Of a DNA stretch of 63,465 nt, positions 34,501 through 41,433 are shown one piece after another. A program made the position numbers and the translations under genes. The stretch covers positions 1 to 63,465 of the forward strand of contig JBJXHG010000133.1 of the NCBI GenBank assembly GCA_046160865.1, written 5' to 3'. The notes under the pieces are model-generated. The model saw only the letters and a program-made list of their open reading frames with translations, made no database searches and was not told the origin of the DNA. Position 1 is the first letter of the stretch. The number at the start of each line of letters is the position of its first letter. Source of the stretch: JBJXHG01 sp046160865. Its GTDB lineage: Bacteria > Planctomycetota > UBA1135 > GCA-002686595.

Positions 34501-35894
34501 GCGCGCCGAACGGAATCCCGGACAGTTGCGAGCCGTCGAATGACTGCGACGACGACGGCGTGCCCGACTTCTGCGAGCTGCAGAGCGGCGCGACCGACAC
34601 GTACGGCACGAATCCGCGCGGGTGCACGCCGGACGGGATCCCGGACAGCTGCCAGCCCGCGGCCGATTGTGACGGCGACGGCACGCCCGACTTCTGCGAG
34701 CTGCTCGCTGGCAATCGTGACTGCAACGACAACGGCATCCCCGACGACTGCGACGTGCTCATCGGCGGCGATTGCGACGGCAACGGAGCGCCCGACGAGT
34801 GCGACATCGCGGAAGATCCCGGCCTCGACGTCGCGACCGGCGGCGACCGGCCGTCGTGCGGTCCGAACGGCGTCCCGGACTCGTGCGAGAACCTGCCGGA
34901 CTGCAACGGCAACGACACGCCCGACGTCTGCGACATCGCGGGCAATCCGAACCTCGACCAGGACGACAACGGGCTGCTCGACGCGTGCGAGTGCCAGCTG
35001 CTGAATCGGCGCGAGCCGGGCAGCTTGCTGCTCTTCCCCGAGTACGACAACCGCCAGGCGGCGACGTCGCTGCTCACGATCACGAACGTGCACGCGACGG
35101 AGAGCGTGGACGTGCACATCGTGTTCATCGAGGGCAACGACTGCCTCGAGTTCGACTTGACGCGCCGCCTGACGGCGAAGGACACGTTGACGCTGCTCTC
35201 GAGCGCCGTGAACCCACAGCGCGGTCAAGGCTACGTGTACGCGTACGCCAAGGACCCGGTCTCGCAACGCCCGATCGTGTTCAACTTCCTGATCGGACAG
35301 TCGATGACGCTCGAGGGCATCGCCAACTTCAGCTACGCGCTGAACGCAGTGCCGTTCAAAGCGATCGGTGACGGCGTGTTCGCGGACTGCGACGGCGACG
35401 CGCACCGCGACTTGAACGGTTGCGAGTACGAGCCGGCGCCGGACGAGATCCTCATCCCGCGCTTCCTCGGCCAGAACGACGCCGTGAAGAGCGAGCTCTT
35501 GCTCGTCAACTTGTCCGGCGGCGTTCACTTCACGACGTTGCTCGCCTTCGAGATCTTCAACGACAACGAGGAGATGTTCTCGGCGCAGTTCGCGTTCCGC
35601 TGCTGGAAGCGCGCGCCGCTGACGTCCATCTCGAATGCGTTCACGGATCAGTTCCTGAAGCTCGCCACGAACGACGCGCCGTTCGAGATCATGGGCCAGC
35701 CCGATCAGGAGTCGGGTTGGATCCGGATCGACGGCTCGATCGCGTCGTCGACGGCGAGCTTCATTCAGGATCCAGCGTTCTACGCCGTCTTGGTGGAGCG
35801 CCGGCAGAACCGAGCGGTGGCGAGCCTGCCGTTCGAGCACTGCACGCAGACGAACGGATCACTGCTGCCGACGAGCGTGTTCGGAGACGAATAG
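31578..35894 (+). CDS. Giant PGSLL-family protein with 19 in-register 41-residue Cys/Asp repeats
   Basis: The 1,438-residue exported protein has four parts. They are a signal peptide (LLATSITALASLARAQA), a choice-of-anchor-E-like domain (~30-200, with AWNADLSFPRFDPALGVLVG), a repeat region (~237-1060) and a C-terminal PGSLL domain (~1140-1438, from EPGSLLLFPEYDNR to LLPTSVFGDE). Each 41-residue repeat reads roughly C-xPNGVPDSCEP-xx-DCDGDGTPDFCE, with four cysteines and a DxDxDG loop as in thrombospondin type 3 repeats. A calcium-stiffened, disulfide-linked stalk is the likely structure. A GTG at 31566 is an alternative start. A terminator follows at 35923. The domain order matches the gene at 20632, which has far fewer repeats. 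Confidence 0.9.
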   Translation: MLQFLRHTRLPLLATSITALASLARAQAPLEQCHPQTVPLQSTAWNADLSFPRFDPALGVLVGVRFDLDARIEGSAAFESTSSRPTQISLNFSGRVRVSRPGGGSTILEASPVTNFVDPATAFDGSIDFRGTSGVTHAGIVAQQSVTHTSPRPVTDLPLFTGAPGNPGSIVLPVTAVGTSTATGPGNVIFQFIQKASAVVEVCYLYFPDCNGNGIADHIDIENGAPDVYTGGASPTCTPNGVPDSCEPVPDCDADGTPDACEIQAGATDTYGTNPNVCTPNGVPDSCEPANDCDGDGAPDFCEIQGGAADKYGTNPNVCTPNGVPDSCEPANDCDGDGTPDFCEIQGGAADNYGTSPNVCAPNGVPDSCEPANDCDGDGTPDFCEIQGGATDTYGLNPRVCVPNGIPDGCEPAPDCDGDGSPDFCEIQGGAADNYGLNPRTCVPNGIPDSCEPAPDCDGDGTPDFCEIQGGAADNYGTSPNVCTPNGVPDSCEPANDCDGDGAPDFCEIQGGAADNYGTNPNVCTPNGVPDSCEPANDCDGDGVPDFCEIQGGAADSYGMNPRVCTPNGIPDSCEPAPDCDGDGTPDFCEVQGGAADSYGTNPNVCTPNGIPDSCEPANDCDSDGTPDFCEIQGGASDTYGTSPRSCAPDGIPDSCQPAADCDSDGTPNFCEILGGAADNYGLNPNVCTPNGVPDSCEPANDCDGDGTPDFCEIQGGAADNYGLNPPSCTPNGVPDVCEPAPDCDGDGIPDACEILAGAADNYSLDPPSCTPNGVPDVCEPAPDCDGDGIPDACEILGGAADNYGLNPPSCNRNGVPDVCEPAPDCDGDGEPDGCEIFHGARDTYGTNPNVCTPNGVPDSCEPASDCDGDLVPDFCEVQGGAPDEYGTSPNVCRPNGVPDSCEPAADCDDDGTPDFCEIQGGAPDVYGTSPNVCIPNGVPDSCEPANDCDSDGAPDFCELQGGASDTYGLNPPSCAPNGIPDSCEPSNDCDDDGVPDFCELQSGATDTYGTNPRGCTPDGIPDSCQPAADCDGDGTPDFCELLAGNRDCNDNGIPDDCDVLIGGDCDGNGAPDECDIAEDPGLDVATGGDRPSCGPNGVPDSCENLPDCNGNDTPDVCDIAGNPNLDQDDNGLLDACECQLLNRREPGSLLLFPEYDNRQAATSLLTITNVHATESVDVHIVFIEGNDCLEFDLTRRLTAKDTLTLLSSAVNPQRGQGYVYAYAKDPVSQRPIVFNFLIGQSMTLEGIANFSYALNAVPFKAIGDGVFADCDGDAHRDLNGCEYEPAPDEILIPRFLGQNDAVKSELLLVNLSGGVHFTTLLAFEIFNDNEEMFSAQFAFRCWKRAPLTSISNAFTDQFLKLATNDAPFEIMGQPDQESGWIRIDGSIASSTASFIQDPAFYAVLVERRQNRAVASLPFEHCTQTNGSLLPTSVFGDE
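32286..34622 (+). repeat. Nineteen tandem 123-bp units coding TSP3-like repeats
   Basis: Exactly 19 units of 123 bases fit between the TGC at 32286 and the TGC at 34623, with no insertion or deletion. A twentieth unit begins there and breaks off after about 30 codons. Neighbouring units such as 2, 3, 7 and 12 are almost identical, while 13-17 are more diverged, which points to recent local duplication. The array is long enough to make assembly collapse or copy-number variation likely. Confidence 0.93.
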
Positions 35895-35922
35895 CGCAAC
35901 TGCCGCAGGGCCGATTCCGCAG

Positions 35923-35956
35923 TCCGGGATCGAAGGCGAGATCCTTCGATCCCGGA
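35923..35956 (+). terminator. Rho-independent-like terminator
   Basis: TCCGGGATCGAAGG (35923-35936) pairs perfectly with CCTTCGATCCCGGA (35943-35956) around CGAGAT, followed by TCTATTTGG. It lies 28 bases after the giant gene and before the convergent molybdenum hydroxylase genes. Confidence 0.8.
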
Positions 35957-36011
35957 TCTATTTGGCGCGTGCTCGCGCGCGGTGAACGTGCGCGAAAGGC
36001 GGCGCGCTGCG

Positions 36012-37037
36012 TCAGCCGTCGACGTGCACCGGACCGCCGCGAGCCGCGGCGGCGACGAGCGTCCGCCGCACGTAGACCGGCACCATCTCGCGACGGTAGT
36101 CGGCGTCACCGGGGATGTTCGGCATCGGGTGGCACTGCTTGAACGCCTGCGCGGCGACCTCGACGACGGCGGACTCGAACTCGCGCGATCCCACGATCGT
36201 GCCGGCGAGCGTTTCGCTCGCGCGCTTGATGCGCAGCGGCCGCGCTTGCAGCGCGGTGAGCACGACGTCGGCGCTCGTCACGGCTTGATGTGCATCGACG
36301 TCGATTCGCACCGCGACGCCGAGCAGCGGGAAATCGATCGATCCGCGGTCGCGCAGCTTGCCGTACGCACCGCGGTGACCCGCGGCGGTCGGGGGCAGCG
36401 CGATGCGCGCGAGGATTTCGCCGGGCTCGAGGCGCTTGTTGTACACGCCGTCGGCGAGCCAGAAGTCGTCGATCGGAACGATACGTCGCCCGCGCGGTCC
36501 TTCGATCTCGAGCGTCGCCGCGAGCGTAATCAGCGCGGGCGCACTGTCATTGCTCGCGGCGGCGACGCACTTCGAGCCGCCCTCGACGACGTGGCACAGC
36601 GCGCCGTCCTTCTTCAGGCAGAAGCCGAGCGCTTGCCGCCAGAAGTACGTTTGGTTGTACCACTGGCAGCGCGTGTCGAGCATCACGTTGCCGCCCAGCG
36701 TCCCCATCGTGCGCAGCTGCGGACCCGCGACGAGTCCTGTCGCTTGTGCGAGCGCTGGATAGCGTGCGCGCACGAGCTCGTTCGACGCAACGTCGGCGAG
36801 CGACGTCATCGCGCCGATCGAGAGCCAGCCACGCTCTCCTTCGTGCACGCCGCGCAGCTCCTCGATGTGCGCGAGCGACACGAGCCGACGTGGCGTGAAG
36901 AGCTCGTGCTTCATGTTCGGCACGAGGTCCGTGCCGCCGGCGATCACCAGCGCATCGGGACCGCCCTCGGCGAGCGATCGGATCGCCTCGGCGAGCGTCG
37001 TGGGCCGCGCGAGCTCGAACTTCGGCAGGCGCAGCAT
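36012..37037 (-). CDS. Molybdenum hydroxylase FAD subunit, 4-hydroxybenzoyl-CoA reductase beta type
   Basis: The 341-residue protein has the FAD-binding start LVIAGGTDLVPNMKHEL, the second flavin motif TMGTLGGNVMLDTRC, and a C-terminal CO-dehydrogenase-flavoprotein domain. Between them it carries four cysteines at 124, 140, 148 and 157. These match, with a constant offset of two, the [4Fe-4S] ligands I recall for the beta subunit of Thauera 4-hydroxybenzoyl-CoA reductase (122, 138, 146, 155). Xanthine dehydrogenases lack them. This suggests low-potential reductive chemistry on an aromatic-CoA-like substrate, although no other aromatic-degradation gene is nearby. The ATG overlaps the stop of the large-subunit gene (TGATG). 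It is last in a three-gene operon. Confidence 0.86.
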   Translation of the reverse strand: MLRLPKFELARPTTLAEAIRSLAEGGPDALVIAGGTDLVPNMKHELFTPRRLVSLAHIEELRGVHEGERGWLSIGAMTSLADVASNELVRARYPALAQATGLVAGPQLRTMGTLGGNVMLDTRCQWYNQTYFWRQALGFCLKKDGALCHVVEGGSKCVAAASNDSAPALITLAATLEIEGPRGRRIVPIDDFWLADGVYNKRLEPGEILARIALPPTAAGHRGAYGKLRDRGSIDFPLLGVAVRIDVDAHQAVTSADVVLTALQARPLRIKRASETLAGTIVGSREFESAVVEVAAQAFKQCHPMPNIPGDADYRREMVPVYVRRTLVAAAARGGPVHVDG

Positions 37038-39424
37038 CAGCTCCCGCCTCGCGTTTGCGCCGCGGCGCGCGCGGGCGAGTCCTTGGTCGCGCGCAACGCG
37101 GCGAGCACCTTGCCCGGCGTGAACGGCAGATGCTTGAGCCGGATGCCGACTGCGTCGAACACGGCGTTCGCGATCGCCGGGATCGACGGGTGGAGCGGTC
37201 CCTCGCCGGCTTCCTTCGCGCCGTAGGGACCTTCGGGATCGATGCTCTCGACGATCAGCGCCGCGAGCTCGGGCGTGTCGACCGACGTCGGGATGCGGTA
37301 GTCGAGCAGCGACGGCCCGGCGTGCAAGCCGAAGCGGTTGACGTCGTGGTGCTCGAGCAGCGCCTCGGCGATGCCCATGTACGCCGAGCCTTCCATCTGG
37401 CCCGCGACGAGCATCGGATTGAGCGCGCGCCCGCAGTCGTGCGCGATCCACACGCGGTGACACGTGATGCGGCCGGTCTCGACGTCGACGCTCGCGTCGA
37501 CGACGTGCGCCGTGAACGAGTACGCCGGAGACGCGCCGATCGTGCCGCCGCGATAGTCGCCGCCGAGCGTGGGCGTGTTGTACGAGCCCGTGGCGCCGAG
37601 CGTGTCGAAGCGTTCTTCCGCGATCTGGAACGCTTCGGCGCTCGAGATCGACTTCGTCGCATCCTCGAGATCGATCACGCGCCCGTCGATCATCCGCACG
37701 CGCGCGGCGTCGACCTGCCAGGACTGCGACACGGCATCGACGATCTGGTGACGCAGCTTGCGCGCCGCGTCGATGCACGCGTTGCCGACCATGAACGTGA
37801 CGCGGCTCGAGTACGCGCCGAGGTCGACCGGCACGAGGTCCGTGTCCGCCGCGACCACACGGACGTGATCGACGTCGAGGCCGAGCTCCTCCGCCACCAA
37901 GTACGCGACGACCGAACTCGAGCCTTGGCCGATGTCGTTGCCGCCGGTGAACACCGTGACGCGTCCCGAGCGCTCGACGGCGAGCTGGATGCCGGCTTGC
38001 GGCATCTTGTTCGGATACACGGGATAGTTCGTGCCCGAGATGTACATCGAGCCCGCGATGCCGAGTCCGCGTCCGAACGGCAGCTTGCCGCGTCGCGCCT
38101 TCCAATCGCTCGCGCGCTCGACCTCGTCCAAGCACTGCAAGAAGCCGTTCGACGTGATGCGCTGGCCGTTCACGGTGCGCGTGAAGTCGCCCTGGAAGTT
38201 CCTGCGGCGCAATTCGATCGGATCGAGCGCGAGGCGCTCGGCGATCTGGTCGAGCTGCACCTCGAACGCGAAGCGCGGTTGCACCGATCCGTGCCCGCGC
38301 TTGGGGCCGCACGGTGGCTTGTTCGTGAACACGCGCGTGCTGTCGAAGCGGTAGCTCGGGAAGTGGTACGGGCCCGTCAACAACTGACCGGCGTAGTACG
38401 CGGTCACGAGGCCGAACGAGCTGTACGAGCCGCCGTCGATCACGATCTGCGCGTCGACGCCGCGGATCTTGCCGTCCTCGTCGACGCCCGTGCGATAGCG
38501 CATGTGCATCGGATGGCGGCCGCGGTGCGCGTAGAACACTTCCTCGCGCGTCCACAGCATCTTCACCGGCCGCCCGGTGATCATCGCGAGCTTCGCGACG
38601 CAGAACTCGAGGCTGAACGGATCGGACTTGCCGCCGAACGCGCCGCCGAGACACGGTTGGATCACTCGGATGCGCGCGGCCGGGAGCTCCAACACACGCG
38701 CGAGCGCGCGGTGCACGTAGTGCGTGATCTGCGTCGACGACCAGACCGTGAGCAGGCCGTCCGCCGAGAACTGGCCGACCGCGCAGTGCGGCTCGATCGC
38801 GGTGTGCGTCGTGCCGTGGAAGAAGTACTCGTCCTCGAGCACGAGGTGGCCGAGGCGGATCTCGGCGTCGACGTCGCCGAAGTCGAGGCGCACGTGCTTC
38901 GACACGTTGCCGGTCTTGCTGTCTTCGTGGATCTGCGGGTCCTTGCGCACGAGCGCTTCGAACGGATCGAAGTACGCGTGCAATGGCTCGTACTCGACGT
39001 CGATCACCTTCAGCGCTGCGTTCGCGGTGTCCTCGTCGATCGCCGCGACGGCTGCGACGGGATCGCCGATGAAGCGCACTTTGTCGAGCGCGAGCGCGTT
39101 CTCGTCCGGAGTCCACGGGATGACGCCGTACTTGATCGGCATGTCCGCGCCCGTGATGACTGCGTGCACGCCCGGCAGCGCGAGCGCGCGTGATGCGTCC
39201 ACGCGCTTCACGCGCGCGTGCGCGTGCGGGCTGCGCAGCGTCTTCGCGTGCAGCATGCCGGGCAGCACGATGTCGTCGGTGTAGATCGCTTGGCCGGTCG
39301 CCTTCGCGAGGCCGTCGACCTTGCGCCGCGGCTGCCCGATGACGCGAAAGTCCTTGTTGTCCGCTGCGCCGGGCGCGCCGGGTCCCCACGGGGAGCCCGG
39401 ACCGTGGAGATCGCGGGCCGCCAT
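37037..39424 (-). CDS. Molybdenum hydroxylase large subunit (xanthine dehydrogenase family)
   Basis: This 795-residue molybdopterin-binding catalytic subunit shows the N-terminal a/b-hammerhead domain (GQAIYTDDIVLPGMLHAKTL). Cofactor motifs follow: QPCLGGAFGGKSDP, GGSYSSFG, GGNDIGQGSSSVVAYL and GAYSSRVTFMVGNA. The catalytic glutamate lies in KEAGEGPLHPS (Glu741). It pairs with the FAD subunit downstream and the 2Fe-2S subunit upstream. From the FAD subunit's iron-sulfur insertion I infer a 4-hydroxybenzoyl-CoA-reductase-like complex, but the pocket residues do not let me name a substrate. Molybdenum cofactor must be supplied by genes outside the window. Confidence 0.9.
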   Translation of the reverse strand: MAARDLHGPGSPWGPGAPGAADNKDFRVIGQPRRKVDGLAKATGQAIYTDDIVLPGMLHAKTLRSPHAHARVKRVDASRALALPGVHAVITGADMPIKYGVIPWTPDENALALDKVRFIGDPVAAVAAIDEDTANAALKVIDVEYEPLHAYFDPFEALVRKDPQIHEDSKTGNVSKHVRLDFGDVDAEIRLGHLVLEDEYFFHGTTHTAIEPHCAVGQFSADGLLTVWSSTQITHYVHRALARVLELPAARIRVIQPCLGGAFGGKSDPFSLEFCVAKLAMITGRPVKMLWTREEVFYAHRGRHPMHMRYRTGVDEDGKIRGVDAQIVIDGGSYSSFGLVTAYYAGQLLTGPYHFPSYRFDSTRVFTNKPPCGPKRGHGSVQPRFAFEVQLDQIAERLALDPIELRRRNFQGDFTRTVNGQRITSNGFLQCLDEVERASDWKARRGKLPFGRGLGIAGSMYISGTNYPVYPNKMPQAGIQLAVERSGRVTVFTGGNDIGQGSSSVVAYLVAEELGLDVDHVRVVAADTDLVPVDLGAYSSRVTFMVGNACIDAARKLRHQIVDAVSQSWQVDAARVRMIDGRVIDLEDATKSISSAEAFQIAEERFDTLGATGSYNTPTLGGDYRGGTIGASPAYSFTAHVVDASVDVETGRITCHRVWIAHDCGRALNPMLVAGQMEGSAYMGIAEALLEHHDVNRFGLHAGPSLLDYRIPTSVDTPELAALIVESIDPEGPYGAKEAGEGPLHPSIPAIANAVFDAVGIRLKHLPFTPGKVLAALRATKDSPARAAAQTRGGS

Positions 39425-39425
39425 G

Positions 39426-40028
39426 TCAGCGCTCCGGATCCGTTCGTCGCGCGCGCTCGGTCGCTTGGGCGGCTGCCCGGGCTTGCGCGGCCGCGGTTTC
39501 CGGCTTCATGTGCTGCGCTTCCCACGAGCGCGGCGCGGGAGCGACGCCAAGTGCTTCGGCGACGGCGAGCTCGACCGCCTCGAAGATCTGCGTGTAGCCC
39601 GTGCAGCGGCAGAGATTGCCCGACAGGGCTTCGCGAATCTCGCCGCGCGTCGGACACGCGTTGCGAGCCAAGAGCGCGCGCGCCGACAGCATCATCCCCG
39701 GCTGACAGAAGCCGCACTGCAGCGCGCCGCAGCGATCGAACGCCGCTTGCACCGGATCGGGTCCGCTGCCGCCGGCCTTGATGTGCAGCGGCATCAGTCC
39801 CTCGATGGTCGTGATGTCGCGACCTTCGGCCGACGCCGCCAGCGTCAAGCACGCGAGGATCGGCTGGCCGTTCGCGAGCACGGTGCACGCGCCACAATCG
39901 CCTTTGTCGCAGCCCTGCTTGCTGCCGGTCAGGCCGAGCTCGTAGCGCAAGACTTCGAGCAGGGTCCAGTGATCGGGAGCGGCGACGGCGACCGCGTCGC
40001 CGTTCACGCGCAATTCGAGAACGCGCAT
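39426..40028 (-). CDS. Molybdenum hydroxylase 2Fe-2S subunit
   Basis: The small subunit has 200 residues and two [2Fe-2S] clusters. The plant-ferredoxin type ligands are in GCDKGDCGACTVLANGQPILAC, and the second cluster is in CGFCQPGMML and LCRCTGYTQIFEAV. It passes electrons between the molybdenum site and FAD. The C-terminal ~45 residues (after VAEALGV) are an Ala/Arg-rich extension not typical of the family. I chose the ATG at 40028, which starts the ferredoxin fold at once. It is the first gene of the operon and ends one base before the large subunit start. Confidence 0.93.
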   Translation of the reverse strand: MRVLELRVNGDAVAVAAPDHWTLLEVLRYELGLTGSKQGCDKGDCGACTVLANGQPILACLTLAASAEGRDITTIEGLMPLHIKAGGSGPDPVQAAFDRCGALQCGFCQPGMMLSARALLARNACPTRGEIREALSGNLCRCTGYTQIFEAVELAVAEALGVAPAPRSWEAQHMKPETAAAQARAAAQATERARRTDPER

Positions 40029-40080
40029 GTGCGGATTCTCGCCGCGTGATGGGGCAGGGGCAAGACTGAGCGCGCTCCGC

Positions 40081-41322
40081 TCACGCTTCCGGCGCAGCGA
40101 GCGCACCGGCGGCGAGCTCGTCCTCCGCGCGTCCGACGAGCGCGTGGCGATAGATCGCGTACGACGAGAGGCACATGATCGGCACCACGAGCGCTCCGAA
40201 CGCCGGGATCGGTTGGAACGCGATGATGCCCCACTGGATGACGCGGATCATCACGCGCGCCAGGCAGCCGCGCAGCGGCGGCACGTAGCCGCGCAGTCCG
40301 GACACGACCGACAAGCGGTAGTAGATGACGCCCGGGATGACGCCGAGGACCGGGATCGCGCTCAGCGCGAAGCAGACGAGCAGCGTCTTCGGCATGCGCG
40401 CGCGCAGATCGCGGAGGTAGCGCTCGAGCTCGATCTGCGATCCGAACGTCACCGTGCCGCACGACGCGCACGGCTGGCGCACCGCGCGCTTCGTCAAGCG
40501 CGTCGCGCACAGCGGGCAGCGTTTGCGCGCGATCAGGTCCGAGCGCTGCCGCACGACGTCGTCGGTGGGTTCCGCGCGCGGCTGTCCGAACACGCCAACC
40601 TGACGGGGCGCGACGACTGCGACGCGGCACGCCGAGCAGCGCGTCGCGTGCGGGTAGATCGGCGCGGAGCAGTTCGCGCACGGAACCTTGGCCTGCTCCT
40701 CGCGCTTCAGCGTCCAGCGGCGGAACTGATAGAGCCCGAGCGCGGAGAGCGCGGACAGGGTCAGCGCGACGATCGGAAAGACTGCCAGGAACAAGATCGC
40801 GAGCAGCGTCCAGCTGCCTTCGATCCACGCGAGGACCGATTGCAGGCCGATGTCGTCGTCGTCGTCGATCTCGGCGAAGTACGCGAAGGCGGCGCGGCGC
40901 AGCTGTGCTACCGCGTACGTGCAGCTCGCGACGAGCGCGGACCACGCCGTCTCGAGGCCGAGTCCGGAACGCTGGATGCCGTGCAGGGTCTTCGCGCTCT
41001 CGTCGTCGACGATCGCGAGCGCCACGACGAACGCGATCGCCGTCTTGAGATAGGAGTCGACCTCGTCGAGCACCGCGCGCACGTCCGCGTTCTTCGCGGA
41101 GACGGCCTCGGCGATCGCGAGCGCGCCGAGGATCACGATCGTGATCGTCGACTGGAACCACGCTGGCGCGGCGTGGAGCGCCTGCACGGTCTCGTTGTCG
41201 GCGATCCATTCGAACGCGACGCCCCAGCGCGCGAGGAGCGCCGTCAGGAAGGCGGCCAGGAACGGCCGGCTCGCGAACATCGGTGCGCTCGCCAGGGTGT
41301 AGAGGATCGTCGGGGCGCTCAT
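40081..41322 (-). CDS. DUF4126-like membrane protein with zinc ribbons
   Basis: The 413-residue protein has an N-terminal membrane domain (~15-190) that resembles DUF4126 (FLTALLARWG, then a TILGALAIAEAV-like helix). A helix at ~180-205 is followed by two zinc-ribbon pairs, CANCSAPIYPHATRCSAC and CPLCATRLTKRAVRQPCASC, and then further helices (~305-390). The zinc ribbons must face the cytoplasm. The family has no assigned function. It lies 52 bases upstream of the hydroxylase operon on the same strand, so read-through is possible but a functional link is doubtful. Confidence 0.75.
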   Translation of the reverse strand: MSAPTILYTLASAPMFASRPFLAAFLTALLARWGVAFEWIADNETVQALHAAPAWFQSTITIVILGALAIAEAVSAKNADVRAVLDEVDSYLKTAIAFVVALAIVDDESAKTLHGIQRSGLGLETAWSALVASCTYAVAQLRRAAFAYFAEIDDDDDIGLQSVLAWIEGSWTLLAILFLAVFPIVALTLSALSALGLYQFRRWTLKREEQAKVPCANCSAPIYPHATRCSACRVAVVAPRQVGVFGQPRAEPTDDVVRQRSDLIARKRCPLCATRLTKRAVRQPCASCGTVTFGSQIELERYLRDLRARMPKTLLVCFALSAIPVLGVIPGVIYYRLSVVSGLRGYVPPLRGCLARVMIRVIQWGIIAFQPIPAFGALVVPIMCLSSYAIYRHALVGRAEDELAAGALAAPEA

Positions 41323-41433
41323 GCTTCGTCGTCCAGGTTAGCGCTTGTGCGGAGCGCGAGTCGCCTCGCTACGCGCGCGAGCACGATTCCTTTCACCGGA
41401 GCGCGCCACCGGGCGCCTTCCGCGCGCACGCGC

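Noticed and set aside
32286..34622. CRISPR array
   Set aside because: The 123-bp units have no repeat/spacer structure, stay in frame and encode a regular Cys/Asp-rich protein repeat; no cas gene is nearby.
32838..35840. A 1,000-codon open frame antisense to the repeat array
   Set aside because: It mirrors the 123-bp repeats, has an Ala/Val/Arg-rich periodic composition and no recognisable domain; it is a by-product of the GC-rich coding strand.
36012..39389. A very long single minus-strand reading frame covering two hydroxylase subunits
   Set aside because: Only its last 341 codons match a family (the FAD subunit); the upstream part is out of frame with the clearly recognisable molybdopterin subunit.
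37037..39424. Large subunit as a plain xanthine dehydrogenase
   Set aside because: The partner FAD subunit carries the four cysteines typical of 4-hydroxybenzoyl-CoA reductase, so xanthine dehydrogenase is not the best default; the substrate is left open.
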